This document shows, piece after piece, positions 17,044 through 27,106 of a stretch of 64,000 bases of DNA. The notes beneath the pieces were generated by a model that had not been told where the DNA came from, searched no databases, and saw only the letters and a list, made by a program, of their open reading frames with translations. The stretch is from Pseudomonas sp. stari2. GTDB lineage: Bacteria; Pseudomonadota; Gammaproteobacteria; Pseudomonadales; Pseudomonadaceae. The stretch is taken from contig NZ_CP099760.1 in assembly GCF_040760005.1 (NCBI RefSeq), positions 4,805,501 through 4,869,500 on the forward strand. Direction: 5' to 3'. The stretch's first letter is position 1, and every line of letters starts with the position of its first letter. The translations under genes and the position numbers were made by a program.

Positions 17044-17053
17044 ATCATATGAT
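17044..17053. promoter_or_regulatory. Candidate GntR autoregulatory operator
   Basis: ATCATATGAT is a perfect 10-base palindrome in the short region upstream of the GntR/FCD gene. Related arms occur before araF (14241-14253). Confidence 0.5.
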
Positions 17054-17067
17054 TGGGAGTCAACGAC

Positions 17068-17105
17068 AAAAAACCGCAGCCTGCTTTCACAGACTGCGGT
17101 TTTTT
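17068..17105 (-). terminator. Bidirectional terminator after the DUF1285 gene
   Basis: AAAAAACCGCAG and CTGCGGTTTTTT pair around a 14-base loop. It ends the minus-strand DUF1285 transcript and insulates the GntR promoter. Confidence 0.85.
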
Positions 17106-17664
17106 AAGGTTCGAGGCCGATGGGGAAGAACTCGCCACCGCTCCAGACACCGAGCCAGCGCTGACCATCGATTTCACGGCTGACTGCCAGCTCGACCAAT
17201 TGGTAGAACACGTTGCGGTGGATCAGCGCTTCGAGGTTGGTGCGTACATGCACGTAGGGGGCAGGTTCTTGAGTGGCCGGGTCGATCTCGACGCGGATCG
17301 GATGTTCCGCGCCGGCCTCGGTGGTTTCATCGACGTTGGTGGTAAAGCGCAGCACTTGCGCCTCACCCTCGCCTTCCACCTCGACGGCAATCGCCACGAA
17401 GGGCGCGTTGTCGACCTTGATCCCGACCTTCTCCACCGGCGTGATCAGGAAATAATCATCGCCATCGCGGCGGATGATGGTGGAGAACAGCTTGACCATC
17501 GGCTTGCGCCCGATCGGCGTACCCAGGTAGTACCAGGTGCCGTCGCGGGCGATACGCATGTCGATGTCGCCGCAGAAATCCGGGTTCCACAAGTGCACCG
17601 GCGGCAAGCCTTTGGTTTTGGGGATTTGCCCCAGCAGGTCATTGGCTTTTTGCGGGCCACTCAT
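17104..17664 (-). CDS. DUF1285 family protein
   Basis: A 186-residue conserved cytoplasmic protein of unknown function, in the DUF1285 family. Recognisable stretches are [37 protein letters not shown], and [18 protein letters not shown]. The whole protein has a two-domain beta-rich look and no signal peptide. It starts 15 bases after the stop of the DUF4823 lipoprotein gene and probably shares its transcript. No catalytic residues can be named. Confidence 0.88.
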   Translation of the reverse strand: MSGPQKANDLLGQIPKTKGLPPVHLWNPDFCGDIDMRIARDGTWYYLGTPIGRKPMVKLFSTIIRRDGDDYFLITPVEKVGIKVDNAPFVAIAVEVEGEGEAQVLRFTTNVDETTEAGAEHPIRVEIDPATQEPAPYVHVRTNLEALIHRNVFYQLVELAVSREIDGQRWLGVWSGGEFFPIGLEP

Positions 17665-17679
17665 GGCGTACTCCTTGAA

Positions 17680-18285
17680 TTACTGGTCCCCGACGCCCAG
17701 CAGGCTGCGCGCATATTGCGCAAGCGGTGGGCCGATCAGGTCTTCGGGCTTGTTGTCGTGGAACGTCAGTAAACCGCCACGACTCTTGATCCGTGCAGTA
17801 TCAATCAAATACTGGGTGCTGGTCTCGATCAACATGATCTGAATCACGCCGCCGTCGATACCGAGGCGATCCACGGCTTCCTGATCCAGCCACTCATCGG
17901 AGTTGCCGATGCGGTCGTCGGCCTTGGCGAAACGGGTGTACAGCAGGTAGTGGGCACCGGCGTCGCGGGCTTCGCCCATCGCCTGGTCGAGGCCCTCCGG
18001 CGCACGGGCCCGGCGGACCATCGGGAAGTATTCGACGAAACCTTTGAAGGCCTCTTCAGCGACTACGTTGGGACGCGGGTAAGAACCACCCGGCGGTGCG
18101 AACGAACCCTGCGCGATGTAGATAAACGAATCCGGCTGAATGCGGAAATTGTTTACGCGGCGGCTGTCGCTGTGATCCAGCAGGCCCGCGTCGCTCATCT
18201 GGTAGCGAGTCCCTTCGGCCATGTCACTGACAGTCATACAGCCGCCCAGCGCCAAAACGGCCAGCAGCAAAACCAGGCTACGCAT
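17680..18285 (-). CDS. DUF4823 family lipoprotein
   Basis: A 201-residue lipoprotein. The signal sequence ends in the lipobox LGGC, with the lipidated Cys at residue 16. The residue after it is Met, not Asp, so outer-membrane sorting is expected. The mature part contains VAEEAFKGFVEYFPMVRRA and a YLLYTRFAKADDRIG segment typical of DUF4823. The function is unknown. It heads a two-gene unit with the DUF1285 gene. Confidence 0.85.
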   Translation of the reverse strand: MRSLVLLLAVLALGGCMTVSDMAEGTRYQMSDAGLLDHSDSRRVNNFRIQPDSFIYIAQGSFAPPGGSYPRPNVVAEEAFKGFVEYFPMVRRARAPEGLDQAMGEARDAGAHYLLYTRFAKADDRIGNSDEWLDQEAVDRLGIDGGVIQIMLIETSTQYLIDTARIKSRGGLLTFHDNKPEDLIGPPLAQYARSLLGVGDQ

Positions 18286-18405
18286 CCTAATCCTCCAGAA
18301 GCCGGTGACGGAAAACCGGCGAATGGCCGTAGGATGCAGCTTTTGCGCCAGTCCATGGAAATGTGCAGGTATCCGGTTTGAAATAGAGTTTTGGTGACGA
18401 GAGAT

Positions 18406-19374
18406 TTAGCCGCCGATGATCTTCATGACGGTGGCGCCACCGGAGAATGCGACTTCCTGCTTGTCACCCAAGGCCTTGACCAGCAATCGTTGCAATGCCG
18501 GCAGCGCCTCGTGGCGCGGCTTGTCGAGCAAGTCACCGACATAGTGGCGGTTGCTCGATGACAAGCAGCCATGCAGCCATCCGGTCGACGACAGGCGCAG
18601 GCGCGAGCAGGTTCGGCAGAACGGTACGCTTTCGTTGGCGATCACGCCGAAATTGCCGAGACCGGGAATCGCGTAGCGAACAGCCGTGGCGTCTACCGGT
18701 GCATCGGTTTGCGCGTACTCGTAACGCTCGCCAATCAGTTCCAGCAGTTGTTGCAGGCTGACGAACTGTTGCAGGAAGGCGTTGGAGTCTTTGGCCAGGT
18801 GGCCCATGCGCATCAGCTCGATAAAACGCAGCTCGTAGCCTTGCTCAAGGCAGTAATCGAGCAATGGCATGACCTGGTCGAGGTTCTGCCCGCGCAGCGG
18901 CACCATGTTGACCTTGATCTTCATGCCCGCCGCTTTGGCTCGATCCATCCCGTCGAGCACCGTTGCCAGATCGCCCCCACGGGCAATGCTGCGGAACGCG
19001 CCGGCGTCCAGGGTATCGAGGGAAACGTTGATCCGGCGTATACCGGCATCCACCAGCAACGGCAGTTTTTTTGCGAGCAACTGGCCGTTGGTGGTCAGGC
19101 TGATGTCTTCCAGCCCCATCTTGCCGACGGCGCTCATGAAGGATTCGAGTTTGGGACTGACCAGCGGCTCACCGCCTGTGATGCGCAGGCGCTCAATGCC
19201 GGCGGCTTCGATCAGATAGGCCACGCCGCGTGCCATGGCCTCGGCCGACAGTTCATCCTGCGCAGCCACCAGCCGCTTGCCGTTGGGCACGCAGTAGGTA
19301 CAAGCGTAATTGCAGGCTGAAGTCAGACTGATCCGCAAATTGCGAAAACGCCTGCCTTGACGGTCAACGATCAT
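18406..19374 (-). CDS. moaA: GTP 3',8-cyclase, molybdenum cofactor synthesis
   Basis: Radical-SAM enzyme of 322 residues that converts GTP to 3',8-cyclo-GTP, the first step of molybdopterin synthesis. The N-terminal 4Fe-4S cluster is C21-x3-C25-x2-C28 (CNYACTYC), and the C-terminal GTP-site cluster is C253, C256 and C270. The protein ends in the Gly-Gly tail needed for activity. It stands alone here, without other moa genes. A perfect 12-base inverted repeat lies in its likely leader. Its product serves the molybdenum hydroxylase encoded at 39572-42360. Confidence 0.96.
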   Translation of the reverse strand: MIVDRQGRRFRNLRISLTSACNYACTYCVPNGKRLVAAQDELSAEAMARGVAYLIEAAGIERLRITGGEPLVSPKLESFMSAVGKMGLEDISLTTNGQLLAKKLPLLVDAGIRRINVSLDTLDAGAFRSIARGGDLATVLDGMDRAKAAGMKIKVNMVPLRGQNLDQVMPLLDYCLEQGYELRFIELMRMGHLAKDSNAFLQQFVSLQQLLELIGERYEYAQTDAPVDATAVRYAIPGLGNFGVIANESVPFCRTCSRLRLSSTGWLHGCLSSSNRHYVGDLLDKPRHEALPALQRLLVKALGDKQEVAFSGGATVMKIIGG

Positions 19375-19403
19375 GAAGCACTCCGGCGATGGAAAATCGA
19401 GCG

Positions 19404-19435
19404 GCTAAAACTTGACTCACAATTCAAGTTTTAGC
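19404..19435. repeat. Perfect inverted repeat upstream of moaA
   Basis: GCTAAAACTTGA (19404-19415) and TCAAGTTTTAGC (19424-19435) are perfect 12-base arms around an 8-base loop, 30 bases upstream of the moaA start codon. There is no T tract beyond it on either strand, so it is not a typical terminator. It may be an operator or a leader hairpin. Confidence 0.6.
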
Positions 19436-19512
19436 AAGCCCTATGCCTGAGTATATTCCTGCGGTACTGCGCCATGTAGCGAAAAACACGGCGCATAAGG
19501 CGACTGAATGAT

Positions 19513-20151
19513 TCAGCTGCTTGGCGTTTCAGGGTCGCGCTTGCGCTTGTTGCCCATGCGCACGCCGATGTCCATCAGGAACTGGAAGAAACCTTCCTGA
19601 TCTTCCAGCACATTGCTCCAGAACGGCGAGTGATACAGCGCCACTGCGCCGTGCACCAGCGCCCAGGATGCGCAGTAATGGAAGTATGGCGGCACGTCTT
19701 CGAGCTTGCCTTCGCTGATGCGGCCCTTGATGAGCAGGGTCAGGCGTTCGAAGTTCGAGGCGCGGATCTTGTGCAGCTCCTCGACCATCTCAGGCACCTG
19801 ATTGCCCTTGACCACCTTCTCTTCCAGGCGATCGAACAGGCGATAGCGCTGCGGGTCGCGCATGCGGAATTCAAAGTAGGCACGGGACAGGGCTTCCTTG
19901 TCCTTGTCGACATCGGCCGAATGCAACAGCTCGTTCAAGTCGCGCTCGTAATCGAGCATCAAGCGCAGATAGATTTCCGCCTTGGACTTGAAGTGCTTGT
20001 AGATCGTGCCTTTGCCGATACCCACGGCATCAGCAATCATCTCGACGGTGACACTGTCTTCACCTTGTTCGAGGAACAGCTTGAGCGCGGTATCGAGAAT
20101 TTCTTGCTCGCGGCGACGAAACTCACGGACCTTACGAGGTTCTTTGTGCAT
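19513..20151 (-). CDS. TetR/AcrR-family regulator
   Basis: A 212-residue regulator (P. aeruginosa PA2958 position). The helix-turn-helix VEMIADAVGIGKGTIYKHF lies near residues 36-54, followed by an all-helical ligand/dimer domain. The tail is charged (KRKRDPETPSS). It has no obvious divergent target: upstream lies only the rgsA small RNA, and downstream is moaA. The target and inducer are unknown. The ATG at 20151 is the only start consistent with the family's N-terminus. Confidence 0.9.
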   Translation of the reverse strand: MHKEPRKVREFRRREQEILDTALKLFLEQGEDSVTVEMIADAVGIGKGTIYKHFKSKAEIYLRLMLDYERDLNELLHSADVDKDKEALSRAYFEFRMRDPQRYRLFDRLEEKVVKGNQVPEMVEELHKIRASNFERLTLLIKGRISEGKLEDVPPYFHYCASWALVHGAVALYHSPFWSNVLEDQEGFFQFLMDIGVRMGNKRKRDPETPSS

Positions 20152-20366
20152 AAGAAAAGGTCTGTAGGGGTCAAAATTCGAAGCCGCGTATTATGCCTAA
20201 CTTGCGCAAAAATGCACGGATCATCCGACCATATCTGTGTTTCTTGTTCATTTCACGAACGTTTCGGGGGCAATGAGAACATAACCGAAGCGAACGTATT
20301 CCAAATTTGTTTAAAAACCCCGACCGGCCAACTGGACTGAACGCCAGACTGATCAATACTTGAACT

Positions 20367-20483
20367 GTCGGGCGACATCTCCCCCAAGTGTCGCGCCGGT
20401 AAAGGTACCAAGGGACCGCGTGCCTTTGTTTTACTCCTAATGGTCTTAACCCGGATTCACCCCCCAGAACCCGGGTTTTTTTT
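20367..20483 (+). ncRNA. rgsA: RgsA small RNA
   Basis: The gap between the TetR (PA2958-like) and tatD (PA2959-like) genes is where the stress-related small RNA RgsA (P16) is encoded in Pseudomonas. The sequence fits: an RpoS-like -10 element CAATACT (20354-20360), then about 117 bases, then a terminator AACCCGG...CCGGGTT (20448-20477) with eight T residues. RgsA is known to be controlled by GacA and RpoS. The start at 20367 is estimated from the -10; the GacA upstream site was not found by eye. The remainder of 20152-20366 holds no other feature that I could see. Confidence 0.8.
20448..20483 (+). terminator. Terminator of rgsA
   Basis: Arms AACCCGG (20448-20454) and CCGGGTT (20471-20477) are followed by T residues to 20483. 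It lies 10 bases beyond the convergent tatD-type gene stop. Confidence 0.85.
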
Positions 20484-20492
20484 GCCTGCGAT

Positions 20493-21278
20493 TCAGGCTT
20501 TTACGTGCGCCAGCGGAAACAGTCGCTTGAAGTTCTCCGTGGTCTGCTCGGCAAAGCGCTCGTAATTCTCGCCTCGCAGCATCGCCAGAAACTCTGCCAC
20601 TTCCCGCACGTATTGCGGCAGGTTCGGCTTGCCGCGATACGGGATCGGTGCCAGGTACGGCGAATCGGTTTCCACCAGCAGACGATCAGCCGGAACCTTG
20701 CTCGCCACGTCGCGCAGCGCATCGGCATTGCGGAAGGTGACGATACCCGACAGGGAAATGTAATAACCCATGTCCAGCGCTGCCTTGGCCATGTCCCAGT
20801 CTTCGGTGAAGCAATGCAGCACACCGGCCTGGGGCAGCGCGGCTTCGCGCAACAGTTCAAGCGTGTCCGCGCGGGCACCACGGGTGTGGATGATTACCGG
20901 TTTGCCAGTCTGTTGCGCGGCCTGCAGATGGAGACGGAACGATTCCTGCTGCAGTTCGGCGGCTTCCGGCTCGTAGTGGTAGTCCAGACCGGTTTCGCCG
21001 ATCGCCACCACTTTCGGGTGATTGAGCTCGTGCAGCAGCCAGTCCAGCGCCGGCGCGGCGCCCGGCTGCACATCCAGCGGATGCACGCCAACCGAGCAAT
21101 CGACGTCGTCGTAACGCTCGGCCAGGGCTTTGACGTCGGCGGCGTTATCGGCGCTGACGCCAATGCACAGGAAGTGCCCGACTCCGCGCTGGCGGGCCGC
21201 ATCCAGCGCGGCATCCAGGGAACCGTCGTGAACGGCGAGGTCGAGGCGATCAAGGTGACAATGGGAATCTACGAGCAT
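20493..21278 (-). CDS. TatD-family metal-dependent deoxyribonuclease
   Basis: A 261-residue TIM-barrel hydrolase of the TatD family. Metal ligands are visible: DSHCHLD near residues 4-10, GETGLDYH at 95-102 (Glu), the VIIHTRGA His, LHCFTED, and ETDSPYLAP near 205. It is likely a 3'-5' exonuclease acting in DNA or RNA repair or turnover. It is the last gene of the holB-pilZ-tatD part of the minus-strand operon; 15 bases separate it from pilZ. Confidence 0.93.
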   Translation of the reverse strand: MLVDSHCHLDRLDLAVHDGSLDAALDAARQRGVGHFLCIGVSADNAADVKALAERYDDVDCSVGVHPLDVQPGAAPALDWLLHELNHPKVVAIGETGLDYHYEPEAAELQQESFRLHLQAAQQTGKPVIIHTRGARADTLELLREAALPQAGVLHCFTEDWDMAKAALDMGYYISLSGIVTFRNADALRDVASKVPADRLLVETDSPYLAPIPYRGKPNLPQYVREVAEFLAMLRGENYERFAEQTTENFKRLFPLAHVKA

Positions 21279-21293
21279 AAAAAGGACTGCAAC

Positions 21294-21650
21294 TTACATC
21301 GTATGAGTGGGACGGTCGGACTTGAGGGCTCCGGCCAGATGAGTTTCGATGCGACTGCGCGCGGTGTTGTCGCCATCGTTGAATTGCACGCCGACGCCGG
21401 CCGCGCGGTTGCCCTGGGCGCCTTTGGGGGTGATCCAGGCGACTTTGCCGGCCACTGGAATCTTCTCCGCCTCATCCATCAGATTCAGCAACATGAACAC
21501 CTCGTCGCCCAACTTGTAGCTCTTGTTGGTCGGGATGAACAGGCCACCGTTCCTGATGAACGGCATGTACGCGGCGTAAAGGACAGACTTGTCCTTGATG
21601 GTCAGGGACAAGATGCCGTTGCGCGGCCCCGGGCTGACGGGTTCATTCAT
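21294..21650 (-). CDS. pilZ: PilZ domain protein
   Basis: A 118-residue stand-alone PilZ-fold protein in the position of P. aeruginosa pilZ (PA2960), needed there for type IV pilus assembly. The sequence shows GILSLTIKDKSVLYAAYMPF, GGLFIPTNKSYKLGDEVFML and VAWITPKGAQGNRAAGVGVQF. The c-di-GMP-binding RxxxR motif of other PilZ proteins is not evident, in line with the non-binding PilZ class. The ATG at 21650 has a strong GGAGG; an in-frame GTG at 21662 overlaps it. Confidence 0.94.
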   Translation of the reverse strand: MNEPVSPGPRNGILSLTIKDKSVLYAAYMPFIRNGGLFIPTNKSYKLGDEVFMLLNLMDEAEKIPVAGKVAWITPKGAQGNRAAGVGVQFNDGDNTARSRIETHLAGALKSDRPTHTM

Positions 21651-21692
21651 GTTGACCTCCACTGCTGATGTTCAGAGTCTAGGTACACATTC

Positions 21693-23310
<1,618 letters not shown>

Positions 23311-23320
23311 TTAATCAAAG

Positions 23321-24502
23321 TCATTGCGCAGTTTGCGGTGCGGCCGCTTCTGTTTCCGGAATCGGCGCGGGCTCTTGGGCAGGAACCGGCGGCAACGACT
23401 CTGGTGCAGTGTCGGGTGATGCGGCAGGAACCGCTTCCCCGGTTGTCGGAGCGGCTTCGGACGTCGAAGCCGGCGCCGGACTCGAACGGTAATCCGCGCG
23501 CCGCTTGAGCTGGTACTCACGCACCGCACTGTTGTGTGCATCGAGGTCATCGGAGAACACGTGGCTGCCATCGCCCCGGGCGACAAAGTAGAGGCTGGTG
23601 CCTTCCACCGGGTTCAACGCGGCGTGAATCGCCTCGCGGCCAACCATCGCAATCGGCGTCGGCGGCAGCCCCGGAATCACATAAGTGTTGTACGGCGTGG
23701 CTTCCTTGAGATGAGCACGAGTCAGCTTGCCGTTGTAGCGATCACCCAGACCGTAGATCACCGTCGGGTCGGTCTGCAGCTGCATGCCCAGCGCCATGCG
23801 ACGCACGAACACGCCGGCAATCTGGCCACGCTCTTGGGGAACGCCGGTTTCCTTCTCAACCAGTGACGCCATGATCAGCGCCTGGTAAGGCTCGGTGTAG
23901 GGCACATCGGTGGCGCGGGTTTCCCATTCCTTGGCCAGCACTTCATCGAGGCGGTCGAACGCCTTTTTCAGCAGCTCGGTATCGGAGGCCCCGCGTACGA
24001 AACGGTAGGTATCTGGGAAGAATCGACCTTCGGGAAACACGCCCTTGTGGCCGATTTTGCTCATCACATCGCTGTCGCTCAGACCGGTCAGGGTCTGCTC
24101 GATCTTTTCATCTTTCGCCAGTGCGGCGCGTACCTGATGGAAATTCCAGCCTTCAACGAGTGTCAGGCTGTACTGAACCACTTCGCCACGCTTCCACAGA
24201 TCGATCAGGCCTTTGACGGTCATGCCCGGCTGCATGCGGTACTCGCCCTTATGGATCGGAGTGCCTGCAAGGTTGTAGCGCCAGTAAATGCGTAGCCAGA
24301 AAGCGTCCTTGATCACGCCATCGGCTTCAAGTCCAAGAATAGTGCGGGTCGGCGTGGATCCCTTGGGCACATCCAGCAGTTCTTCCTGCGTGATGTTCAG
24401 GGGCTGTTCCAGCGCCGAATGAATCTTCCAGGCGCTGGCGCCCAGCAACAGCCCTGCCAGAACCAGTCCGGTTTCCAGCAGCAGCAAAAGTTTACGTCTC
24501 AC
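23321..24502 (-). CDS. mltG: Endolytic murein transglycosylase MltG
   Basis: A 393-residue inner-membrane glycan-strand lyase that sets peptidoglycan chain length. One N-terminal membrane helix (residues 4-25) precedes the YceG domain. The catalytic Glu lies in ASLVEKETGVPQERG, and further family stretches are LQTDPTVIYGLG and YNTYVIPGLPPTPI. The last 60 residues are a Pro/Ala/Glu-rich tail that is likely disordered and longer than in enterobacterial homologues. The start is a GTG three bases after the pabC stop, so translation is probably coupled. Confidence 0.94.
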   Translation of the reverse strand: MRRKLLLLLETGLVLAGLLLGASAWKIHSALEQPLNITQEELLDVPKGSTPTRTILGLEADGVIKDAFWLRIYWRYNLAGTPIHKGEYRMQPGMTVKGLIDLWKRGEVVQYSLTLVEGWNFHQVRAALAKDEKIEQTLTGLSDSDVMSKIGHKGVFPEGRFFPDTYRFVRGASDTELLKKAFDRLDEVLAKEWETRATDVPYTEPYQALIMASLVEKETGVPQERGQIAGVFVRRMALGMQLQTDPTVIYGLGDRYNGKLTRAHLKEATPYNTYVIPGLPPTPIAMVGREAIHAALNPVEGTSLYFVARGDGSHVFSDDLDAHNSAVREYQLKRRADYRSSPAPASTSEAAPTTGEAVPAASPDTAPESLPPVPAQEPAPIPETEAAAPQTAQ

Positions 24503-24505
24503 GAA

Positions 24506-25321
24506 TCAGGCATCCAGTAGCGTGCGGGCAATGGTTTGCAGTTTACGGGTGAGCGGCCCAACCGGCCAGCTCAGTGCAGCGTACGCGCGTACCGGCCAGA
24601 CGCCATACACGCTGTTGCAGACAAAGACTTCATCAGCCCATTGCAGCTGATCGAGGCTGATATCGGTGATTTGCACGGGGATACCCGATGACGCTGCCTG
24701 AAACAATAATTCGGCGCGCATCACACCGGCCACGCCGCAGCGTTTCAGATCCGCCGTGACCAGCACGCCATCACGTACCAGAAACAGGTTGCTGAACACG
24801 CCTTCGATCACACGGCCTGCCTGGTCGAGCATCAAGCCTTCGGCGTGCTCGCTGTCTTGCCATTCGGCGCGAGCGAGGACTTGTTCCAGACGATTGAGGT
24901 GCTTGAGACCTGCCAGCAAGGGCTGGACAGATAAACGCGTCGTACATGGAAACAGGCGAACGCCTTGCTCGCCATGAACGGCAGGATAAGCAGCGGGAGG
25001 ATTGCCTTGCAGAATGCGTCGGCCAGGCGCCGAAGGATCCGGCGCATAACCGCGCAAACCGTCGCCACGGGTGAGGATGAGCTTGAGCACACCCTCGCCC
25101 ATGGCCGCTGCATAGGCTTGCAGCTCGCTACGGATCAGCTCGATATCCACCGCGATGGCCAGGCGTGAACAACCTTCGGCCAGTCGCGTCAGGTGTCGCT
25201 CCAGCAGCAAAGGCTGGCCGTTACGCACGGCAATGGTCTCGAACAGACCGTCGCCGTAAGCCAGGCCGCGATCTTTCAGCGACAGAGTGTCAGCCGGTTG
25301 ACCGTCGACCCAGCAGTCCAT
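24506..25321 (-). CDS. pabC: Aminodeoxychorismate lyase
   Basis: A PLP-dependent fold-IV enzyme of 271 residues that converts 4-amino-4-deoxychorismate to p-aminobenzoate for folate. It begins [20 protein letters not shown], with the family motif YGDGLFETI near residue 22. The PLP Lys is in GLKHLNRLEQVLAR, and the Glu of VIEGVFSNLF and the late VFVCNSVYGVWPV are also present. The ATG at 25321 overlaps the fabF stop as TGATG. An in-frame extension to 25441 inside fabF is rejected. Confidence 0.94.
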   Translation of the reverse strand: MDCWVDGQPADTLSLKDRGLAYGDGLFETIAVRNGQPLLLERHLTRLAEGCSRLAIAVDIELIRSELQAYAAAMGEGVLKLILTRGDGLRGYAPDPSAPGRRILQGNPPAAYPAVHGEQGVRLFPCTTRLSVQPLLAGLKHLNRLEQVLARAEWQDSEHAEGLMLDQAGRVIEGVFSNLFLVRDGVLVTADLKRCGVAGVMRAELLFQAASSGIPVQITDISLDQLQWADEVFVCNSVYGVWPVRAYAALSWPVGPLTRKLQTIARTLLDA

Positions 25322-26565
25322 CAGCCGGCGAACCGACGGAACGCCAACGTGCCGTTGGTGCCGCCAAACCCGAACGAGTTGGACAGTACGACATCGATGT
25401 CCATGTTGCGCGCGGTGTGCGGTACGAAGTCGAGGTCGCAACCTTCGTCCGGCTCGTCGAGGTTGATGGTCGGCGGTGCCACCTGGCTGTTGATCGCCAG
25501 CACGCTGAAGATCGCCTCCACCGCGCCCGCTGCACCCAACAGGTGACCGGTCATGGACTTGGTGGAGCTGACCGCCAGTTTGTAGGCGTGATCACCGAAC
25601 ACCGACTTGATCGCATTGGCTTCGGCGAGGTCACCGGCCGGCGTCGAAGTGCCGTGGGCGTTGATGTATTGCACTTGATCAACATTGATCTTCGCATCGC
25701 GCAGCGCATTGGTGATGCAGCGTGCAGCACCGGCGCCGTCGGCAGGTGGCGACGTCATGTGGAACGCATCGCCACTGGTGCCGAAACCGATCAACTCGGC
25801 GTAAATGGTCGCGCCACGGGCCTTGGCGTGCTCGAGTTCTTCGAGCACCAGGGCGCCAGCGCCGTCGGACAGTACGAAGCCGTCACGGCCCTTGTCCCAT
25901 GGACGGCTGGCGCGGGTCGGTTCGTCGTTGCGGGTCGACAGTGCGCGGGAGGCGCCGAAGCCGCCCATGCCCAGACCGCAAGCAGCCATCTCGGCACCGC
26001 CGGCAATCATCACGTCGGCTTCGTCGTACATGATGTTGCGCGCCGCCATGCCGATGCAGTGCGTACCGGTGGTACACGCTGTGGCGATGGCGTAGTTAGG
26101 CCCCTGTGCACCCAGGTGGATGGACAGGAAACCGGAAATCATATTGATGATCGAGCCAGGCACAAAGAACGGAGAAATCCGGCGCGGACCGGTCTCGTGC
26201 AGGGTGCGGCTGGTTTCTTCGATGTTGGTCAGACCGCCGATACCTGAACCCATGGCCACGCCAATGCGTTCACGGTTGGCATCGGTGACTTCCAGACCGG
26301 CATTGCGCACAGCTTGAAAGCCTGCCGCCAGACCGTACTGAATGAACAGGTCAAGCTTGCGCGCTTCCTTGACCGACAGGTATTCCTCGACATTGAAGCC
26401 CTTTACCGAGCCGCCAAAGCGGGTGGAATAGGCAGAAAGGTCGGTGTGTTCGATCAGACCAATGCCACTGCGGCCAGCCAGAATGCCCTGCCAACTGCTC
26501 GGCACATCCGTGCCCAGTGGCGACAACATACCCATACCGGTGACTACGACGCGTCTACGCGACAC
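25321..26565 (-). CDS. fabF: 3-oxoacyl-ACP synthase II
   Basis: A 414-residue condensing enzyme for chain elongation in fatty acid synthesis. It has the active-site Cys in [14 protein letters not shown] context ([14 protein letters not shown]), the catalytic His residues in [11 protein letters not shown] and [15 protein letters not shown], and the start [17 protein letters not shown]. The start is a GTG at 26565 with AAGGAG 6 bases before; this gives the normal family length, whereas an ATG at 26598 overlaps the leader. A terminator-like hairpin separates it from acpP. Confidence 0.96.
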   Translation of the reverse strand: MSRRRVVVTGMGMLSPLGTDVPSSWQGILAGRSGIGLIEHTDLSAYSTRFGGSVKGFNVEEYLSVKEARKLDLFIQYGLAAGFQAVRNAGLEVTDANRERIGVAMGSGIGGLTNIEETSRTLHETGPRRISPFFVPGSIINMISGFLSIHLGAQGPNYAIATACTTGTHCIGMAARNIMYDEADVMIAGGAEMAACGLGMGGFGASRALSTRNDEPTRASRPWDKGRDGFVLSDGAGALVLEELEHAKARGATIYAELIGFGTSGDAFHMTSPPADGAGAARCITNALRDAKINVDQVQYINAHGTSTPAGDLAEANAIKSVFGDHAYKLAVSSTKSMTGHLLGAAGAVEAIFSVLAINSQVAPPTINLDEPDEGCDLDFVPHTARNMDIDVVLSNSFGFGGTNGTLAFRRFAG

Positions 26566-26609
26566 AGCACTCTCCTTTTTCAAATGACGACTTTGCATCA
26601 GGCCTAAAG

Positions 26610-26645
26610 AAAAAACCGCACGCCATGATGGCAGTGCGGTTTTTC
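26610..26645 (-). terminator. Hairpin between acpP and fabF (partial terminator)
   Basis: AAAAACCGCAC and GTGCGGTTTTTT pair around an inner CCAT/ATGG stem. It lies just after the acpP stop. Read-through must occur for fabF, so it probably lowers fabF relative to the very abundant acpP. Confidence 0.8.
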
Positions 26646-26673
26646 CATGACAGCAAGCAACGATTACAAACTA

Positions 26674-26910
26674 TTACGCCTGGTGGCTAGTAACGTAGTC
26701 GATTGCAGCTTGTACAGTAGTGATCTTCTCAGCTTCTTCGTCAGGGATTTCGGTCTCGAATTCCTCTTCCAGAGCCATCACCAGCTCAACGGTGTCAAGG
26801 GAGTCGGCACCCAGGTCTTCTACGAAGGAAGCAGTGTTGACCACTTCTTCTTCTTTAACACCCAGTTGCTCGGCAACGATTTTCTTGACGCGCTCTTCGA
26901 TGGTGCTCAT
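26674..26910 (-). CDS. acpP: Acyl carrier protein
   Basis: A 78-residue acidic carrier protein for fatty acid synthesis. The phosphopantetheine Ser is in [18 protein letters not shown] (Ser37). The length and charge are standard. The gene has its own promoter (26963-26990) and a GAG/AAGG-type ribosome binding site. It lies between fabG and fabF, as in other gammaproteobacteria, and carries intermediates for FabD, FabG, FabF and PlsX encoded alongside. Confidence 0.98.
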   Translation of the reverse strand: MSTIEERVKKIVAEQLGVKEEEVVNTASFVEDLGADSLDTVELVMALEEEFETEIPDEEAEKITTVQAAIDYVTSHQA

Positions 26911-26962
26911 ACCTTGTTTTCACTCCTAATGGACAAATTCAGGCAGCTGGCCAGTGGGTAAG

Positions 26963-26990
26963 TGTATAGAAAGACTTTTCAGCTTTTCAA
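26963..26990 (-). promoter_or_regulatory. Promoter of acpP
   Basis: On the minus strand -35 TTGAAA (26985-26990), a 16-base spacer and -10 TATACA (26963-26968) place transcription start near 26956, with a leader of about 46 bases. The 196-base gap after fabG contains no gene. Confidence 0.65.
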
Positions 26991-27106
26991 CTGAAAGCTT
27001 CACTCCTCAAACCCTGCGACCCTCTGCCTATAAATAGATTGCAGCTTTATAACGGATTTTAGACAGCTCGTATGACATTTTTTTGAAGCAATCCGTCACA
27101 TTTGAA

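Noticed and set aside
19404..19435. Anr/FNR box upstream of moaA
   Set aside because: The half-sites TTGA and TCAA are 8 bases apart; an FNR-type box needs 6.
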